Shown here: positions 28,596-42,917 of the stretch, piece by piece
Layout: each line of letters opens with the position of its first letter
Position numbering within the stretch: the first letter of the stretch is position 1
Assembly: GCF_008831285.2 (NCBI RefSeq)
Contig: NC_045142.1
Location: 811,001 to 875,000 of the forward strand
Direction: 5' to 3'
Source: Nymphaea colorata
Taxonomy: Eukaryota > Streptophyta > Magnoliopsida > Nymphaeales > Nymphaeaceae
DNA length: 64,000 nucleotides
The notes under the pieces: generated by a model
Seen by the model: the letters and a program-made list of their open reading frames with translations, nothing else
The model's database searches: none
Told to the model about the DNA's origin: nothing
Position numbers and translations under genes: made by a program

Positions 28596-30763
28596 CTTCT
28601 TAATTTGCTTCTCTTTCCTCTCCTTTTCCTTCCTTTCCCTTTCTTTTTTTTGCCTCCCCTTCCTTTATCTTCCTCTCGTTTCTTCTTGGTGGAGAAGTGA
28701 ATCACCAGAATAATATGGAAAGAGTTGCAGATGTGGTGATAGATACTTAGAGAAGAGAGAGAGAGAGAGAGGGAGGGAGGAAAAGAAGGAGGTCTTATTG
28801 TGTGTGTGTCTGTGTTTTTTCTTTCTGTGGTGGGGAGAAGAATATTGGAGTTGCTTCAGCATTAAGCTTCTTCTGAGAGTGCAGTGCTCCCCGGAAAAAA
28901 GCGAGTGGGCTTGTGCATGTAAAGTGGGGAGATTGAAGAATTTATGTTTTTTTAATATAAAAGAAGTTGAAAGAAGGCCCCTTCTCTGAGTCCCAACCAT
29001 ATAATACTGTAAATTTGTTCTGCAGAAATTAAGTATTCTATTTACGCATGAAAATAATAACAATAATAATAATGTTTAGTGTTATATATACAAGTATAGT
29101 AACAGTGATGAAAAGGTTAAGTTGTGGTGGGGGGCCACCTTGGTCTTCCCTCCATCGATCCGGTCGGCTTGTCATGGCACGTTATATTCTACTCGATGAT
29201 GGCCGATTGCCCGGCCCATGACGAAAGACGAATAATTTCTTAACCTGTCCTTTCTCACTTTCTTTCCTCTACTGTTTCTCCCTCTCTCTTTATTTGCTTC
29301 CTCCTTTCCTTTAGTACGAAACATGCAATGCTACCATGCTTTTGCTCGAGTCATGCTGCTTCGAAATGCCCAACATATCCTTTAGTAGCCAGCTGGTTTT
29401 GAGATTCCCCAACTAAGAGCTAGGGTTTCCATCTTAAGTCCCTGGTTAGTTACTTCTATGATCAAATGGTTATTTCTTTTTTTTTTATTTTGTGTCACTA
29501 AAAACCATCTTACAAAATATATATTTGCAATGACTAGTTGTTTGGTCACAGTCTTAAACGAAAGGATACATCTTTTGCGATGGTTGTTAGAGACACAAAA
29601 TTAACCATCTAGAGGAAGAGAGAGCTGGCTGATTTGAAGTGTAAGGTGGATATCAATCTGTAGCTGATAAGAGAAGGAGGCGATCGCGTCTGAAAACCCT
29701 GTCCTCTCGTACCTGCCACTGGCAACTGATGAACAACAAAAGAGAGATGCTACTAGCAACTGATGAACAGAGAGAGGGAGAGAGATCTGCATCTATCTAT
29801 TTTTTGTGTGATCATGAAATGAATGGCTGAAAGTGTAGGCGCCAAGCGCTTGCTGCTCCAGAAGTGACAGAAACAAAATAAAGAGTCTATCATGTAAAAT
29901 AAATGTACCCTTCACCGGAAATTATAGCAACATGCACGGCGTCACTACTTTCCGCAGTTCTAACTAATTAAAATGGTCTTCACCAGTGGCGGAGCCAGGA
30001 TTTTTTGGTCGGGGGCCACTTAAATCACCAAACGGCTCCAATACAAGCACAGTATGTGGCTGGACATGGGTTCAACTTCATTGCAGTGGAATGTTTGAGG
30101 AAACCCACACTTAGGTCCACTACTGGTCTCAACTGTCCCAAACGCTAAACTTTCGGTGACGGATTCATCAGATGCACAAATCCATCCTCCATTAGTGGAC
30201 TCCGCTTTTCCCCAAATTCAACTTAATTCTGCTGTGCCTGTGGAACCTCTAGGCCGTTGCTTAAGTTAAACCCCTAAGGATGTAAATGGTTTGTTGCTAC
30301 ATCTTCACTCTAGCTAATGTGGCCTTGCTTTACACATTTATCATGAATGGTTATACAGTGTTGCCGAAACTCATAAAAATGTCTTAAAATGAAACAAATA
30401 AAAAGCGAAAGCAACTTTTCCAATCATAAACGGTTTGGGCTGATTTACTAAATTTGTACACATCCATAGGGTATATATAAAATAGTAGTGCGATGATTAT
30501 ATATTCCGAAGAAAGCATGAAACTAAAATTGTGACTGTATTATGAATACCCTAGAGGTATGCTGGTGGGATTTCTTGCTTCATTAATATCATGACAGAAG
30601 TCTCATGGTATGCACCACTTATCTACATTATAATCACAAGTATATAGATCTCATTATTCAAAAACTCAATGAGGGAAAAATCCCATCCGTGCTTCACAAT
30701 ATTGATTATATTAAGAAAATCTTCCGATAAGAACTTGTCCATGTGCTTGTGTATACGTGTGTT

Positions 30764-30765
<2 letters not shown>

Positions 30766-30798
<33 letters not shown>
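30766..30798. repeat. (GA)n microsatellite
   Basis: An uninterrupted GA run of about 33 bases that follows a short GT-rich stretch. Confidence 0.95.
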
Positions 30799-30801
<3 letters not shown>

Positions 30802-33380
30802 AACATAGTAACTAATATTATAAGACACTGATTGATGACATTACATGAACATGATATGGCATGGTAGATTTTAGGATATTTTATACTTGTTCTGGCATTG
30901 TAGAATATTTTCACAGATTCGAACATATTTGTGGCCGGGAACTAAAAATTAATATGCCGGGATACCTAACAAGCAGAATATATACATGGATTTGAGATAT
31001 TGACGCATCATGGAATGTGCATTCACCAAGAAATGCCCCAACCTATGATCTTGTGTACCATAGCACTCCCCCTTAGAGAAACGTTTTATAAGCATCTGGC
31101 ATCATTAGGTGTACATCTAGTTTTTTCATAATTTACTGTTAAGAGAAAGATATATGGGAACACACATGGCTAGCTCATGCTTGTTGGGCATGCGGCATCT
31201 TTACTGTACCCAAAGTTGAGCACCTGATGCCCTAAGACTGGGCTTTCTGCAACTGGGGATGACAGAGTCTGCTTCACATACAACTAATAGATGCCATTCT
31301 AGGAAGAACGATCTGATAATTTTCATGCAACGAAAATTGTTAGATACCTTGGTCCAGGTTCTCTAGTTCATCAAAATCATATCCAATTCAGCCATATGAA
31401 CGTGAACCAGCTACAAGCTCCAAAGGCTTATCATTTATGGATCTTACCATTCTCTTTTTATGTAATTACATGGTGTTTTGTTTATGGAAGACCTTATAGA
31501 CCGATAACCCATAACATCTTATATGTTCATTGAAAGTATGGTTTTAGTAATTAATTAATCCTTAATATTTTGAGAACACTGGCACTCAATGAGATTAACT
31601 GCATGGGAAAGGAAAGGGGGTTGATTAAAGATCACAGATTTGTAATGGTTTAGTATCAATAATGTGGTAGTGTTTATTTAAATGGTGTTTTGTATTTAAC
31701 TACAGTGCTGGATCGATATAATGCAAACAATTAAGCAACGAAAGAGTCCAAACAATGGGTTTGCCTAACAAAGATAATAGAATCAAAATTGATCATGAAG
31801 GAACTAAATAAAGTTCATTGTCAAGCTAGCGCTGCTGTGTAAGTGAACATGTCATAACAATCACAAGGGAGGCTAGCTAGCGTGCAGGCATATGCTTCAG
31901 TACTCCACATAGAGGCAAGTGTTAGAACGATCAATTTTGGTTGAGGGGCACCAATAGTCTAGATTTTAAATCTTAAGGGGCACCTATATATAAATATATA
32001 AAAATATGGAGCTTTAAAAATATAAGTAAATCAATTTGTATTGACTGGCGTGGGCACACCTGCCTGGCTGCCTCCACCCACTGGTTGGAACACCAGTGTT
32101 CCTCGAGAACCCTGGTAGTTGCAGAACTAGGAGAGGCCACTCATCAGAAGCAAACACTGGACATGCTAACATATTAGACATAGTATCTAGAGGTATTATC
32201 GACATAAATCTTGCGTTTCTCACTCTACTTAAGAGTGTGTTTGATGGCTTGGGACATTCTTCACTTAGGATGATGATCAGAACTGCTTGTAAAGTCCTTT
32301 CTCCTCTAAATACAGGAGAAATTAATGTCCGCACACAAACTATTTCCCCGTAAATGTTGAAAAAAGAGAAGAGGGGTCAACAAGAGTTTTATACATGTCG
32401 CCAAATGTGGGGCTTTGAAACTTAAACAATATAATCAAGAATAGTTGGTCTTTTATAAGAACAACGATTCGCTCAACTCGAAAACAGATTAAAATGAACA
32501 AGAACACAATAATAAGATTCAACAATCCGATTCCAGCACACCATGCATTAGATCGATCCCAACAAAGTTTGGGGTTTTTGGAGGTTCGTTCGATAACCCA
32601 GGGAGGGAGGAAGCCGACGGCACAATCAACGAAAAAGATCGCATAGAAAAAGATTTATGGTGCAGCTACTGCTTGAAAGCTTCTTTGGGGTGTTTGACCA
32701 GCACATGGACCAATACTGGTCCTAAGTTTAACAAGGGCACGCTGGAAAGAACTAGGGGTATTTTGGTAAACTCACTTTAAAAAGCAGATCAATGAAGCGC
32801 GTTTCGACTTGACAATTATCCTTGCTGCGTGGTTCCTATCTGCAGAGACATGTCCCTGCCCCACACCCTACCTAGTGGTCCGTTTTGCCCCAAAAGCGAG
32901 AGAAAGGCTGTCTCCGCGTGATTGTTTTGGGGGGTAGAACAGAATGTCACCCGTTTGAGTGTCAAAATTGACGATGTTCTTTCCCAAAATTTCTATTGCA
33001 CACTTAAAAATAGGCGAGGAAAACAAGTTACGAAATATGCTAATATTTTGTCGTAAACATTGTACTGTCTCATGGTGTTTGTATATACAACTTAAACGAG
33101 CTTTCAAGAGGTGCTAGGGAGGATTGACAGGAGTGTCAACGACATTTTGTTTAAGATTATTACTCCAAAAGTTTAGTTTTATATTTAAATTTGTGAAAAA
33201 CTTTGAGAGACTTAAAACATTTGATTATCATGGTTGGTAGCCTTTTTGAAACAACAAACAAAATGGCCAAGATGTGGACTGGGATCCATGAGACTAGAGG
33301 TCTGAGTTTGACGTAAAAGTAAGCTGGGTTGTTGCAATGATCCCACATATGTGAGTGTGTGTGCTTTAAGGGAGTTGAAT

Positions 33381-33520
33381 TGCAACATCCCGAAAGTTTA
33401 ATCATGTATTATGACTTATAAATGAGGTTGTAATTAAGTATTGTAACATCCCAAAAGTTTAATCATGTATTAAAGTTATGAAGAGTCTTAGATGGCTTAT
33501 AAATAAGGTTGTAATTAAGC
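33381..33520. repeat. Imperfect tandem pair starting TG(C/T)AACATCCC
   Basis: Two units start at 33381 and 33442. They share AACATCCC, AAAGTTTAATCATGTATTA and TTATAAAT(G/A)AGGTTGTAATTAAG. TGTAACATCCC resembles the start of some plant LTRs, but no LTR end, primer site or coding remnant was found. Confidence 0.7.
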
Positions 33521-36171
33521 AATTGCAAATCTTGGTTCATAACCTTTTTGATATTAAAACCAAAACTGTTAGAAGATGGGTTGTGATTTATGAGAGTGCG
33601 CCCAGGTCGTTGTCCCATCTGTTGTCCCATCTATGAAAAAGTTTCATGTATTTTTTTTTTTCTTTCAGTCTCATGTATTTGATGGACGAAATATACTCTA
33701 GGTTTGAAAACAGTAAATTAAATGAGAGAATATTACAACAAACCAACTTATTGACATATCAAAGTGGTGCGCGTCTGTCTCTCTCTCCCTACATACGAGT
33801 GTTTCATCTATTATTGTAAAGTCGCTGAGAATCCAGCTAGTGTGAATAATATCAGTTTATGGAGACCAAGGTCAAATGGGTTCCACGGGTTTCAACTTGC
33901 ATTATACTTTACAGGTTTTTTGGGTTGTTGAGATAAGATTGACTTGAAGTCTCTCTGGCTTAACTTTTTTGTTCGTGGTTTATATTAGACAAAGGGGAAT
34001 AAGTTCTGACCATTTAAGTCTTAACTAGACAAGTGAAAGGCGATCACTCACACTGTTTATTTAGTAAAAGTTTTAAGCATTAAGTCTACCTAAGGCCTAT
34101 TTGCTCATAGTGGCTCAAGAATATATAAGGTCAAACATTTGTCTAAAATGTTTGTTCCTTATCTTGCATGACGCATATAAACATTATTCATTGGATTGGA
34201 TCTATAACAAGTCAAGACTGCTTCTGTTGCTTCTGCGTTGTCGTATACTTTCGAAAGGTTTTCGTGCTTTTGACATGGTTGACATAAATATTAACTAATT
34301 TAATTATATTGTTTTAAATTCTTAAAAATCTGGTATGAGAAAATAAGCGTGATTGATGCTGCTGACTAACTCAATATTTAGAAAATGTTACTAAAATCAT
34401 CATGCCATTAGAATGTCGAAATGTTGGACGTCTAAAAATAAAAAAATTTATTGGTGAAAGCGCCATATATAAATAGTTTGGATAAAAATACCAACTATTA
34501 TTGCATCATATACTACTGCTAATGCTCCTGCGACAACTATTTTTTGACGTTATATTTTTCATTGGTAGTCATCCAACAGACAAATTTGAAAACTCATATA
34601 TATATATATATATGAATTGAGATGCAATTAAATCGGTGGCTCGGGGGATGGGAAGAGTAATTACGAAGGAAGAGAATGGGAGAGAAGCGTCCGTGTGCGG
34701 CGTGTGTGGATGAGTAGACGTCGCCGTCACGAGATCATAAGAGAGATGCTGCCGGTCGGTGGATTCCTTCCTTCTCCATTGCCGTCTTGCCTCGTGGGCT
34801 TAAAGCGCCGCCACTATCGCAACACAATCTTTCTCTCTTCTCTCTCTTCCTCAGCCGCGGAGTCTGCGGTTTGGGGGCTTTGCTTACCGAATTAAGCATT
34901 CAAAATATCTTGCCACATATGTTTCCGCAAGTAAATTAAGTTCAACATATCAAGCAAACAGAAAAAAATGATAAAAGGGGTTAGCTTTTAATCACTTAAT
35001 TTTCTACTTGGCAGCCTCTCCGAATCTCTCCAATTCATTCCTTGAGGCGTTCATACATGGCAGTTTCTTGCAATTAATGGATTGAAAATTTGACATGCCT
35101 TACGTGCCGAGTACTTCAATCTGCAACCAAATTCAGATGGATTATCAAATGGAACCAGGTTAATTAGGAGTAGGTCAAAACATAATACAGTTAGCTATCT
35201 ATTCGTCTTGGGTCGATCCAATATGTATGTTTTTGTCATATTTAAACACATCAAATAATATTATATATCTCATATGAAGCTTTTCCAAGGAATCATCGTG
35301 AGATTGGACTCAACAGGAAAACAATACAATACTCACAGATAGAGATCTCATACACTTCCATGGTCCAATTTGCTATTAGAGAAGTGCAAAACTACACATG
35401 AGTGAGAGCACAAGACATGATTTCAATCTTTTCCTTCCCTCAGCTAGCCCTTTCAATTTTTGGGGTTTTTGGCACATGTATGTTCATGTACCCACTACCT
35501 TTTCAGAAAAAAAAAACATGAAAAAACGTTAAAACCAAGTCAATCAAAAAAAGAGGAAAAACACAAAAATGAGAAAAACGCAAAAAAAAAAAGGTGCGCA
35601 AGTTTTATTTTTATTTTTATTTCACGTTTTTTACAGTTTTTAATTGCCATATTTTTATTTTCATATTTTTCACATTTTATTTTTAGTTTTTTTAACTTTT
35701 TTAAAACCTCCAAGATTTTCAACTTTGTCGTATTATGGCTGAAAAAAATCTTGTCATTTTATACCTGAAAATGATCTTTGTGACAATGCGCTTCAAGAGG
35801 TGGTTGCTTACCGCAAAAGTGGGTTTTGATCCTGTCCATCCTAGGCACATCCAAGAAGAAGAAGAAAAAAAAAAACTCTTAAGATCGAAGGAAAGTGTTG
35901 ATCAGCCCATTCCAATGCTTAAAACCTGCCTTGATCAGCATCAACAATAATTCTTGAAAGCATGTTTCATCCGTAAAAATGTGTGTTCCTAATTTTTGTG
36001 CCTCTCTTCACCACAAGTTCTAGCTCTGCCATTGGAGGTAATAGACTATATGACATTCAAGAGATTAGGGGTCCAACTTTCAAAACCCACTACATGTGTG
36101 TGTGGTGTGGCGCTTCCGTGCAATTCAAAGGCCTGGAAGTTCGATATCTAAATCACGATTCATGTAATTAA

Positions 36172-36220
36172 GATGAGAAAGCTAACATATGATTGCTCAT
36201 AAAATCCGGTCGATGCATCA

Positions 36221-36306
<86 letters not shown>

Positions 36307-36399
36307 GACATTGTTTTGGAAATTCGGTATCCAGCCATATATAATTTGTGAAAACCGGCCAATTAAAAGAATGAGCAATCATATGTTAGCTTTCTCATC
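36172..36399. repeat. Foldback element: perfect 29-bp inverted arms around a (TA)n core
   Basis: The arm at 36172-36200 is the exact reverse complement of 36371-36399. Between them lie a TA run of about 80 bases (36224-36303) and a short unique stretch. A direct repeat of CCGGTCGATGCATC occurs just inside the left arm (about 36207) and again just outside the right arm (about 36417). TATAATTTGTGAAAACCGG also occurs twice, at about 36340 and 36401. The structure could form a long hairpin. Confidence 0.93.
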
Positions 36400-37854
36400 G
36401 TATAATTTGTGAAAACCGGTCGATGCATCTACAAAGGTATAAGCATGGAGAGTCAGAAAGCGTGAAAGTATTACATTATTCATCACTGTAAGGTTATGGC
36501 CAATGCAAAAAATTTCTCCATGACAATGATATGCACTATGACATACAGGAGATCTGCATGAATCATTTCCGTCATCTGTTCACAAGCAACAAATTATGAA
36601 CGTAATATTTGACAAGGACTTGCATTTGAAACTTTAGTTAAAACTGTGGGACATTCTTTGAGGGCACCCGTCGTTACCAATCCAAAGTTCAGCCACGGAA
36701 AATTCTCAAAAGAAAACTGCACGAAATGAGGGACCGAATTATAAGATCAACAAGAAAGAGGATTCATCAGGCAACTGTTACATTTAAACGAAAATTTTTT
36801 GTATCATTTTAATGCATAGGATATCTATTTATCAATTACATAATTATTACAAAATTTTTTTGATACGTCGTGACAATGCATGTGTATAGGTAAAAGAATT
36901 GGTTAAGGATAGTGAAAATATACACATCGCGTATTGGGTCTGAATCAGATCCCATATTTCAGGAAAACGACACACCTTCCAATCAGATTTAAATGCCGAT
37001 CACTTCAATGGCCTGGCCTTGTAACACAGATGATAGGAGATGACTCGCTTAGCTCATACTTCCATGTTCCATCTTCTCCTACTTCTTGGTATATCTACAA
37101 CACGATAATACAAAGGTACTCCAAATTTGTGAAATCAAAGCATAATCTATCGTCTCAATGTTCAACATTTAGCTTCCAATTAAACAGAAAATCGCCTCCG
37201 ATGAATTCTGTATTTGGGCAGTCCCATGACAAGTTTGATGTTTGCAGGTCAGAAATGTTATTGGTTTTATTTTTGGCATCTAAATGCAGCTCATAATGCT
37301 TGTCATGAGCTTTATTATCATAAGCAAGGTAAGGTAAAGGGAGTAAACCAACGGAATCATGCCAAGTGAAGAGACGTTCCGCATATTGAAGCCCAGATTT
37401 TTCTTATTCTTGACAGTCTAAACAAGAGGGGTTAAACCAGTGCAGACAGGTCTTCGTCATTGAAGGGGCAAACAGAATTTTAACTTGAAGTTCCTGCTCA
37501 GGTGGACATTATACACCTCTTGGACGCAACCACGTCATGACTTACTAGTGAAGGAATCTCCTAGAAAGGAAGAAACATCTTTCTAGAAAATAATGTCTGA
37601 TTTTGGTAAACAATGAGCAGATGCTCAACAAATATAATGAGTATAATAATTAAGAACTCAATCGTTCAGACTGCGTCAGATCTCAACTCATCGGATAGGA
37701 CCCATGCCTGATTAGTGAAACCAATAAGTGAACTAGGTCGGCGCACATAAGATTCAACCTTTGTGATTCCTTTCTCTGATTAGACAACATCGTGTGTGGC
37801 CGGTGCCGCTCCTCTGCGTTTGTGGTCGTAAACATGCAGGGGCACAAGTGTGTG

Positions 37855-38086
37855 GAATTTAGTGAGGTCCATCTCGTTAAGGACTTCTTGGTTGGTGCTT
37901 TTTTGGAAGCCATTCATCTTGAAGGGACATTGTGTAACGGGTATACGGTACCCCACTTGGGTCTCAATGCAGCATCGAATTTAGTGACACCCATCTGGTT
38001 AAGGACTTCTTGGTTGGTGCTCTTTAGGAAGCTTCAATGTAAAGGGAAATGGTGTAACGAGTATATGGTACCCCACCCAAGTCCCC
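37855..38086. repeat. Two-copy tandem duplication, unit about 122 bp
   Basis: Copies start at 37855 and 37977. They share GTTAAGGACTTCTTGGTTGG, GTGTAACG(G/A)GTATA and GGTACCCCAC. Several substitutions and small gaps separate them, so this is older than the 177-bp pair. Open frames across it are not protein-like. Confidence 0.9.
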
Positions 38087-38579
38087 TCGACATAACCCAA
38101 AACCCTAGAGGCAAGAGGAATGAGAGGGCCTTTTATGTCTTTTTTGAGCGGTAGATTGTTATGCACTTGCTCACCTAAGAAAGGAATGGTGCAAACCATG
38201 CCCTTGATTTTTCTCTCATATAATTTTGCCAGCAATCCAATGTACAAATCCACCTAGAATGGCTCTTGTAGGCTTGGACCCGCTGGCTCCAAGTGAAAAG
38301 CTCGACTCCATTTCAGCCACTCACTGTCAGACCGCAGAATCATTGATAACGAGCGAAATTTACATTTCTTAAAACATGGTTCGAACCAACGGAGACAAAA
38401 AGGATGAACCATACTTCTTGCCATCTGCACTATCTCTCTTCAAGTTACTTGTATTTCTATTGGTGTCACTTTCTGGTGTTTGTTTCCGTTTTTCAATTTA
38501 TGTCCTTGTATGTTTTCTAAATGCTAAAATCCTTGGCCTTGTCGAGCACAAAACTGGGATGCCAAGTCTACAGTAAGGC

Positions 38580-38828
38580 TTATGTGCTATATGTTAAACA
38601 TATTGCCCTGGCACATCTTTGCCAGAGACCATCGGCTACATCTGATGAAGTAGCGCTTAATGCAAAAACAGCCAATTGGAAAGCAATAATCATCCGTGTA
38701 AACATCCAAGCCATCGAAGTAACCTCTCCCTCCCTCTCATGAAATTGTATACTCAACGTTGTGAACCTTCTTAAATATAATAGATGCCGAGGAAGATGAT
38801 ATTTTCTCATCATCATTTCGGCAACCAC
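38580..38828 (-). other. Open frame of unknown status
   Basis: The translation includes MAWMFTRMIIAFQLAVFALS and then ATSSDVADGLWQRCARAICL, which looks more protein-like than its neighbours. No family was recognised, and flanking splice sites or further exons could not be fixed. It could be an exon of an unseen gene, a pseudogene piece or chance. Confidence 0.15.
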
Positions 38829-39042
38829 CTTATTTGACTAAATGGAGCACCACTAAAGAGACTATTGAACCATCTAAGACCGCTGGTGCTTTGAAATGCC
38901 TGTTCATGCTAAGCATGAAAAAAGAAATTGAAAGTACAGAAACCAATTTTCGACTCGATTGGGTATTGGAAATGAAGTATCCAAATCATATATCTTTGAA
39001 TATGAGAAAGTTACTTTGTTCAATATAAGCTTGTGCATGAGT

Positions 39043-39069
39043 GCACACACACACACACACACACACACA
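39043..39069. repeat. (CA)n microsatellite
   Basis: A CA dinucleotide run of about 27 bases in spacer DNA. Confidence 0.95.
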
Positions 39070-40503
39070 AAGTATGTAATGTTCCTGGTAGACCAATCCT
39101 GCAAAAAAAATCCTCCAACATAAAAAATGCTCGGAACCAGATTTGCAGTCAGATGGTTGGTCCCTTAGAACTTCCTGCGTTCCGAGAATGTACTTTAGTC
39201 TTCATACAAAAAGTTGCCATATCTCGATAACGATGGAAATTTATCTTGTTTGTCGGTGACAGAAAAAGCACCAAGAGAGTCATGTCTCCCTCACAATGCA
39301 AGTCCAAGATTCCTGCTACCACCCATGGTCAAAAGATTCGTCTGGGAAACTTTTGGCACGTCACAGAAATTTTGAACAATCAATCCATTGCTTGAACGGA
39401 AAGGTCCAACACTGCTCTCACAGTGCAAAAACAACGCACACACAGGTGCAGACTGCAGAGAGAGAGAGAGAGAGAGCTTTACTTGATCAATTTGCTTTCT
39501 GGATTTTGATAATATCAAGCCATGTTCCTACTTTTTTTAGCAATTGGGCCAGTTTGACCATGAATGTTTGCTGCTTCCATTTTGAGTCTGTGAAAACATT
39601 TTGACAAGGACATCCCGCTTCATAGGGAGTGTTCCGCTAAAAACATCTGTACATAGAAGCCCAACCACATATAACTGGTCTTTTTCCACGTATTGGGGTG
39701 AAATAAACCATCCTGAAGCAAGAGCTAGAAAAATGGAAGACGAAACGACAATTAAGATAAGCGCTTGAGCTTAATTGGGACACGGACCGCTAAATTGCTG
39801 CTTGAACAGGTTCCTAACTCCATTTTCCTTGAAGGCCTTGTGTCCATTATCACACACTTGCTGCAATCACTATTTGTACTGTTGAATAAAATGGAAAGAA
39901 AAGAAGAGAGAAAACCCTCTGGAAGACCAACCCAAAAGGCAGAAAAGAAAGCCTACAAAAATGCCTGCCTGCTCAGCCACATGATTAAATCATGTTCTGC
40001 CATAAATGATGTTCACAAGCCATCATAATTTCAACTCTGAAGATACAAACAACATACTCTGGAAACATATAATAGAAATTAAGAGCGATAATTTCCGCTT
40101 GTGTGAGAGCAATGTCAGGACTAACAGCATCATGTACCATACTCAGTTTAGGAGCATCAACTGAGAGGTTATTTACAGAAGTAATGAACTATATACAAGT
40201 ATATACAAGCTTGTAAACGTTAATGACTGGTGACTCATTTTCCATAACAATCAACATGGAATAACATTATTAAATGCATTAACCACCAAAGACAGATGTC
40301 ACAAGGACATGAAAGTCTACATTAGATTTTGTCAACTCTGACAATGGCAACTCACCATTCCATCTGCATATACAAGCATGTAAAAATAGTGTCTGGAGAT
40401 ACATTTTCTGCATGAATCAATATGGTAAATATTATGTGCATGTGTTTGTGCGTAAATGTGTTGTGTTGTGCGTGCATTTGGGTTAGTCTATTCATGTGTG
40501 TGT

Positions 40504-40702
40504 GAGAGAGAGAGAAAGAGAGAGAGAGAGAGTAAATTTCACGCAAGAGGAGAGGAAAATTCTGAGAAAATGTTGGCTAAGGACACACCCAAAGGCACCA
40601 CTATATCTGCATTGAGAGAGCTCAAATTTCACGCAAAGGAGGCAGAAATTTCAGTGGAAATGTCAACTGAGGACATACAAAGGCACCTGTGTATCTGCAT
40701 TG
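40504..40702. repeat. GA microsatellite followed by a two-copy 90-bp tandem repeat
   Basis: A GA run (40504-40532) precedes two related units at about 40534-40614 and 40624-40702. They share AAATTTCACGCAA, GAGGACA/AAGGACA, AAAGGCACC and TATCTGCATTG at matching offsets. Confidence 0.85.
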
Positions 40703-42917
40703 GTGTTGACATGTATCTCTTTTCTCGTTACTTGGAACGCATGTGGTACTAGTCTTAAGAATCTTTATTTGATGAACCCTCATATATCCAACAGCTTTCA
40801 TTTACACAAGAAAGTGTGATATCTAACAAACAGTCTGTCTTGTCAATATGTTCATTTCATGAACAGTAGGTGCCTGTATTCTGCATTTACACTACTCACT
40901 GCAAAATGAGAACTTGACGTCATGTTATCTCATCGTTTAAGGGACAGCAACATATCCAGATATTTCTGGGAAGAATTAAATCCATTCTTGGTTGTGCCAA
41001 AGATATAGTTAACAAAACGAGCTACAAGGAGACGAAAAAACATCCATCCTCAAGTATTATAAGAAATAAATGCCACCACAGGGAGATCAACATCATGTTC
41101 AGACTTCAGCGCAGCAACCCTAACAAATCCAAAATTTTCATGTAAATAACCACTAGAAAACTGCTGCTAGAAAATAATATGAAATCCAATCAGCTTCAAT
41201 GGAGAAGGTGCCTCCCTCCCAGTTTTTCTGTTATTTTTTTCCGAGTCCATCTTAACTCATTTTCAAATTTTCTCCCAAATCCCACCCCACCAAAATACCA
41301 TTCCGTTAATCAGAAGAACATCCTTCCTTCAGAATCAAGAGTTCTCACCAGACCAAACATGAGCACGGAGCACCATGGACACTTTTCATGCAGCGAAAGG
41401 CCATGAATAGCATAACATTATTTACCTTGATTACAAGGATCATGAATCGGCACATTGCTTCTTCTCTGCTTCAAGTATAAAACACATGGCTACCCTACCA
41501 GGGCACCACCATAACTTAGTCACAAAAAGTGCTCAGTCAGCTTGAACAAGAACTGTGAAGCAGCACTGTGCAAAACAAGTTGGCAGCAGCAGGAATGGAG
41601 AACTAAGGAAATGCAGGATATCGACTGTTGAAGCAACTGGCGGACAAACCCTTTTTCTTTCACTAGATGGCATATTGATCTTCTAATGCCTACTTTGTGT
41701 GTCAATCACTCCATAATTTTTTCCGATTACTGCGTTTCATTTGATGCAGAGAGTATTATATATAAATGTCATTCAAGTAAGATATTGCATATGTAACATA
41801 CTTATGAAATTGCAAACGAGAACATTATGAAGGAAGCACACTTTGTTTTTTTGAGAAACATGGCACTGGTTCAATTACTAACAGTCAAGTGAGTTAGAAC
41901 AGCTTGAAGTGACCTGCTTTAGTTTGTAGATCAGATGTGATGCTATGCAGTAGGCAAGCTTCTGCCTAAGCCTCCACAAAATCCCTTCACCCTCCCTAAA
42001 AAGATGCTTCAATGGACACTTGGTTCCAACATATGGGAAAAGGCAACGCCAGAACTTCCTGTGATTTTATCCCACTGAACAAGCGCAGCACATGTTTTCT
42101 TTATATGCCAATCTTGTACTTATCTCCAAAGCATCATGCTAATATCAAAACTGCTCTGTATCAGCTAGACAGAAGAGACCAATAATCACAACTTGACAAT
42201 CAGAGAGCAAGAACTTTCCTTTCTCTTCAAGAGTGAAAAAGCAAACTTGCATTCAGTCTACCAACTCACACAATTTTGGACATATCTAATTGTACTAGAA
42301 TAGAACTGTTATTCTCGCTTAGTAGTTTCTGTTACTTTACCATCTTTCCTCCGTCATTCTCAAGCTCTTTATATAGGATGACGAAGCAACTTCACAAGTG
42401 TACATATTGAAACCTTAGGATGATAACCTCAATACTAGTACCAGAGCACCATGAAACCAGTCACGAATGGCTGGAAGTACCAACAACTTTTACTGTAGTA
42501 GGCAAGCCGGGTTATCAGAACCTACCAGTTTATGCCGAAACATGCAACCAAACATTGAACTTCTGACTTCTTCCACCTTAAAGGTTTTAAAACCAAAGCC
42601 CCAGCCAGGTGGTGGACGTAGTAGCTCTTGTTGGCAGGAGGCACCCGTCAGACCAACAAGCATCTCAAGCTTGGAGCTACTTATGAAAAACATGATACTA
42701 AATCAAGGGCATTCACCATGAAGGCCCAGGTAATTCACCCGCAAAAGAAAAGCTAAGAAGTCTATTCATCACCAGCAAGCAACAGCTGTGTAATAAAGAA
42801 ACAGAACAAAAACCAGGTTAGAAAAGAAGGAAAATACATTACGAGGAAATCCACAGTAAAGCAACGACAGTAGCCAGCATATATCATCCACATTAAACGC
42901 ACAGTGAACAAACTCAC

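Larger units (their letters stand above)
28596..36171. other. 7.6 kb spacer upstream of the Dof gene
   Basis: This holds the Dof promoter, with a GA tract at 28757-28773, and then repeat-rich DNA. A word common in plant dispersed elements, GTGGCGGAGCCAGG, occurs at about 29989, followed by GGGGGCCACTTAAA. A similar GAGGGGCACC...AAGGGGCACC pair sits at 31943-31985. No coding region was recognised. Confidence 0.45.
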
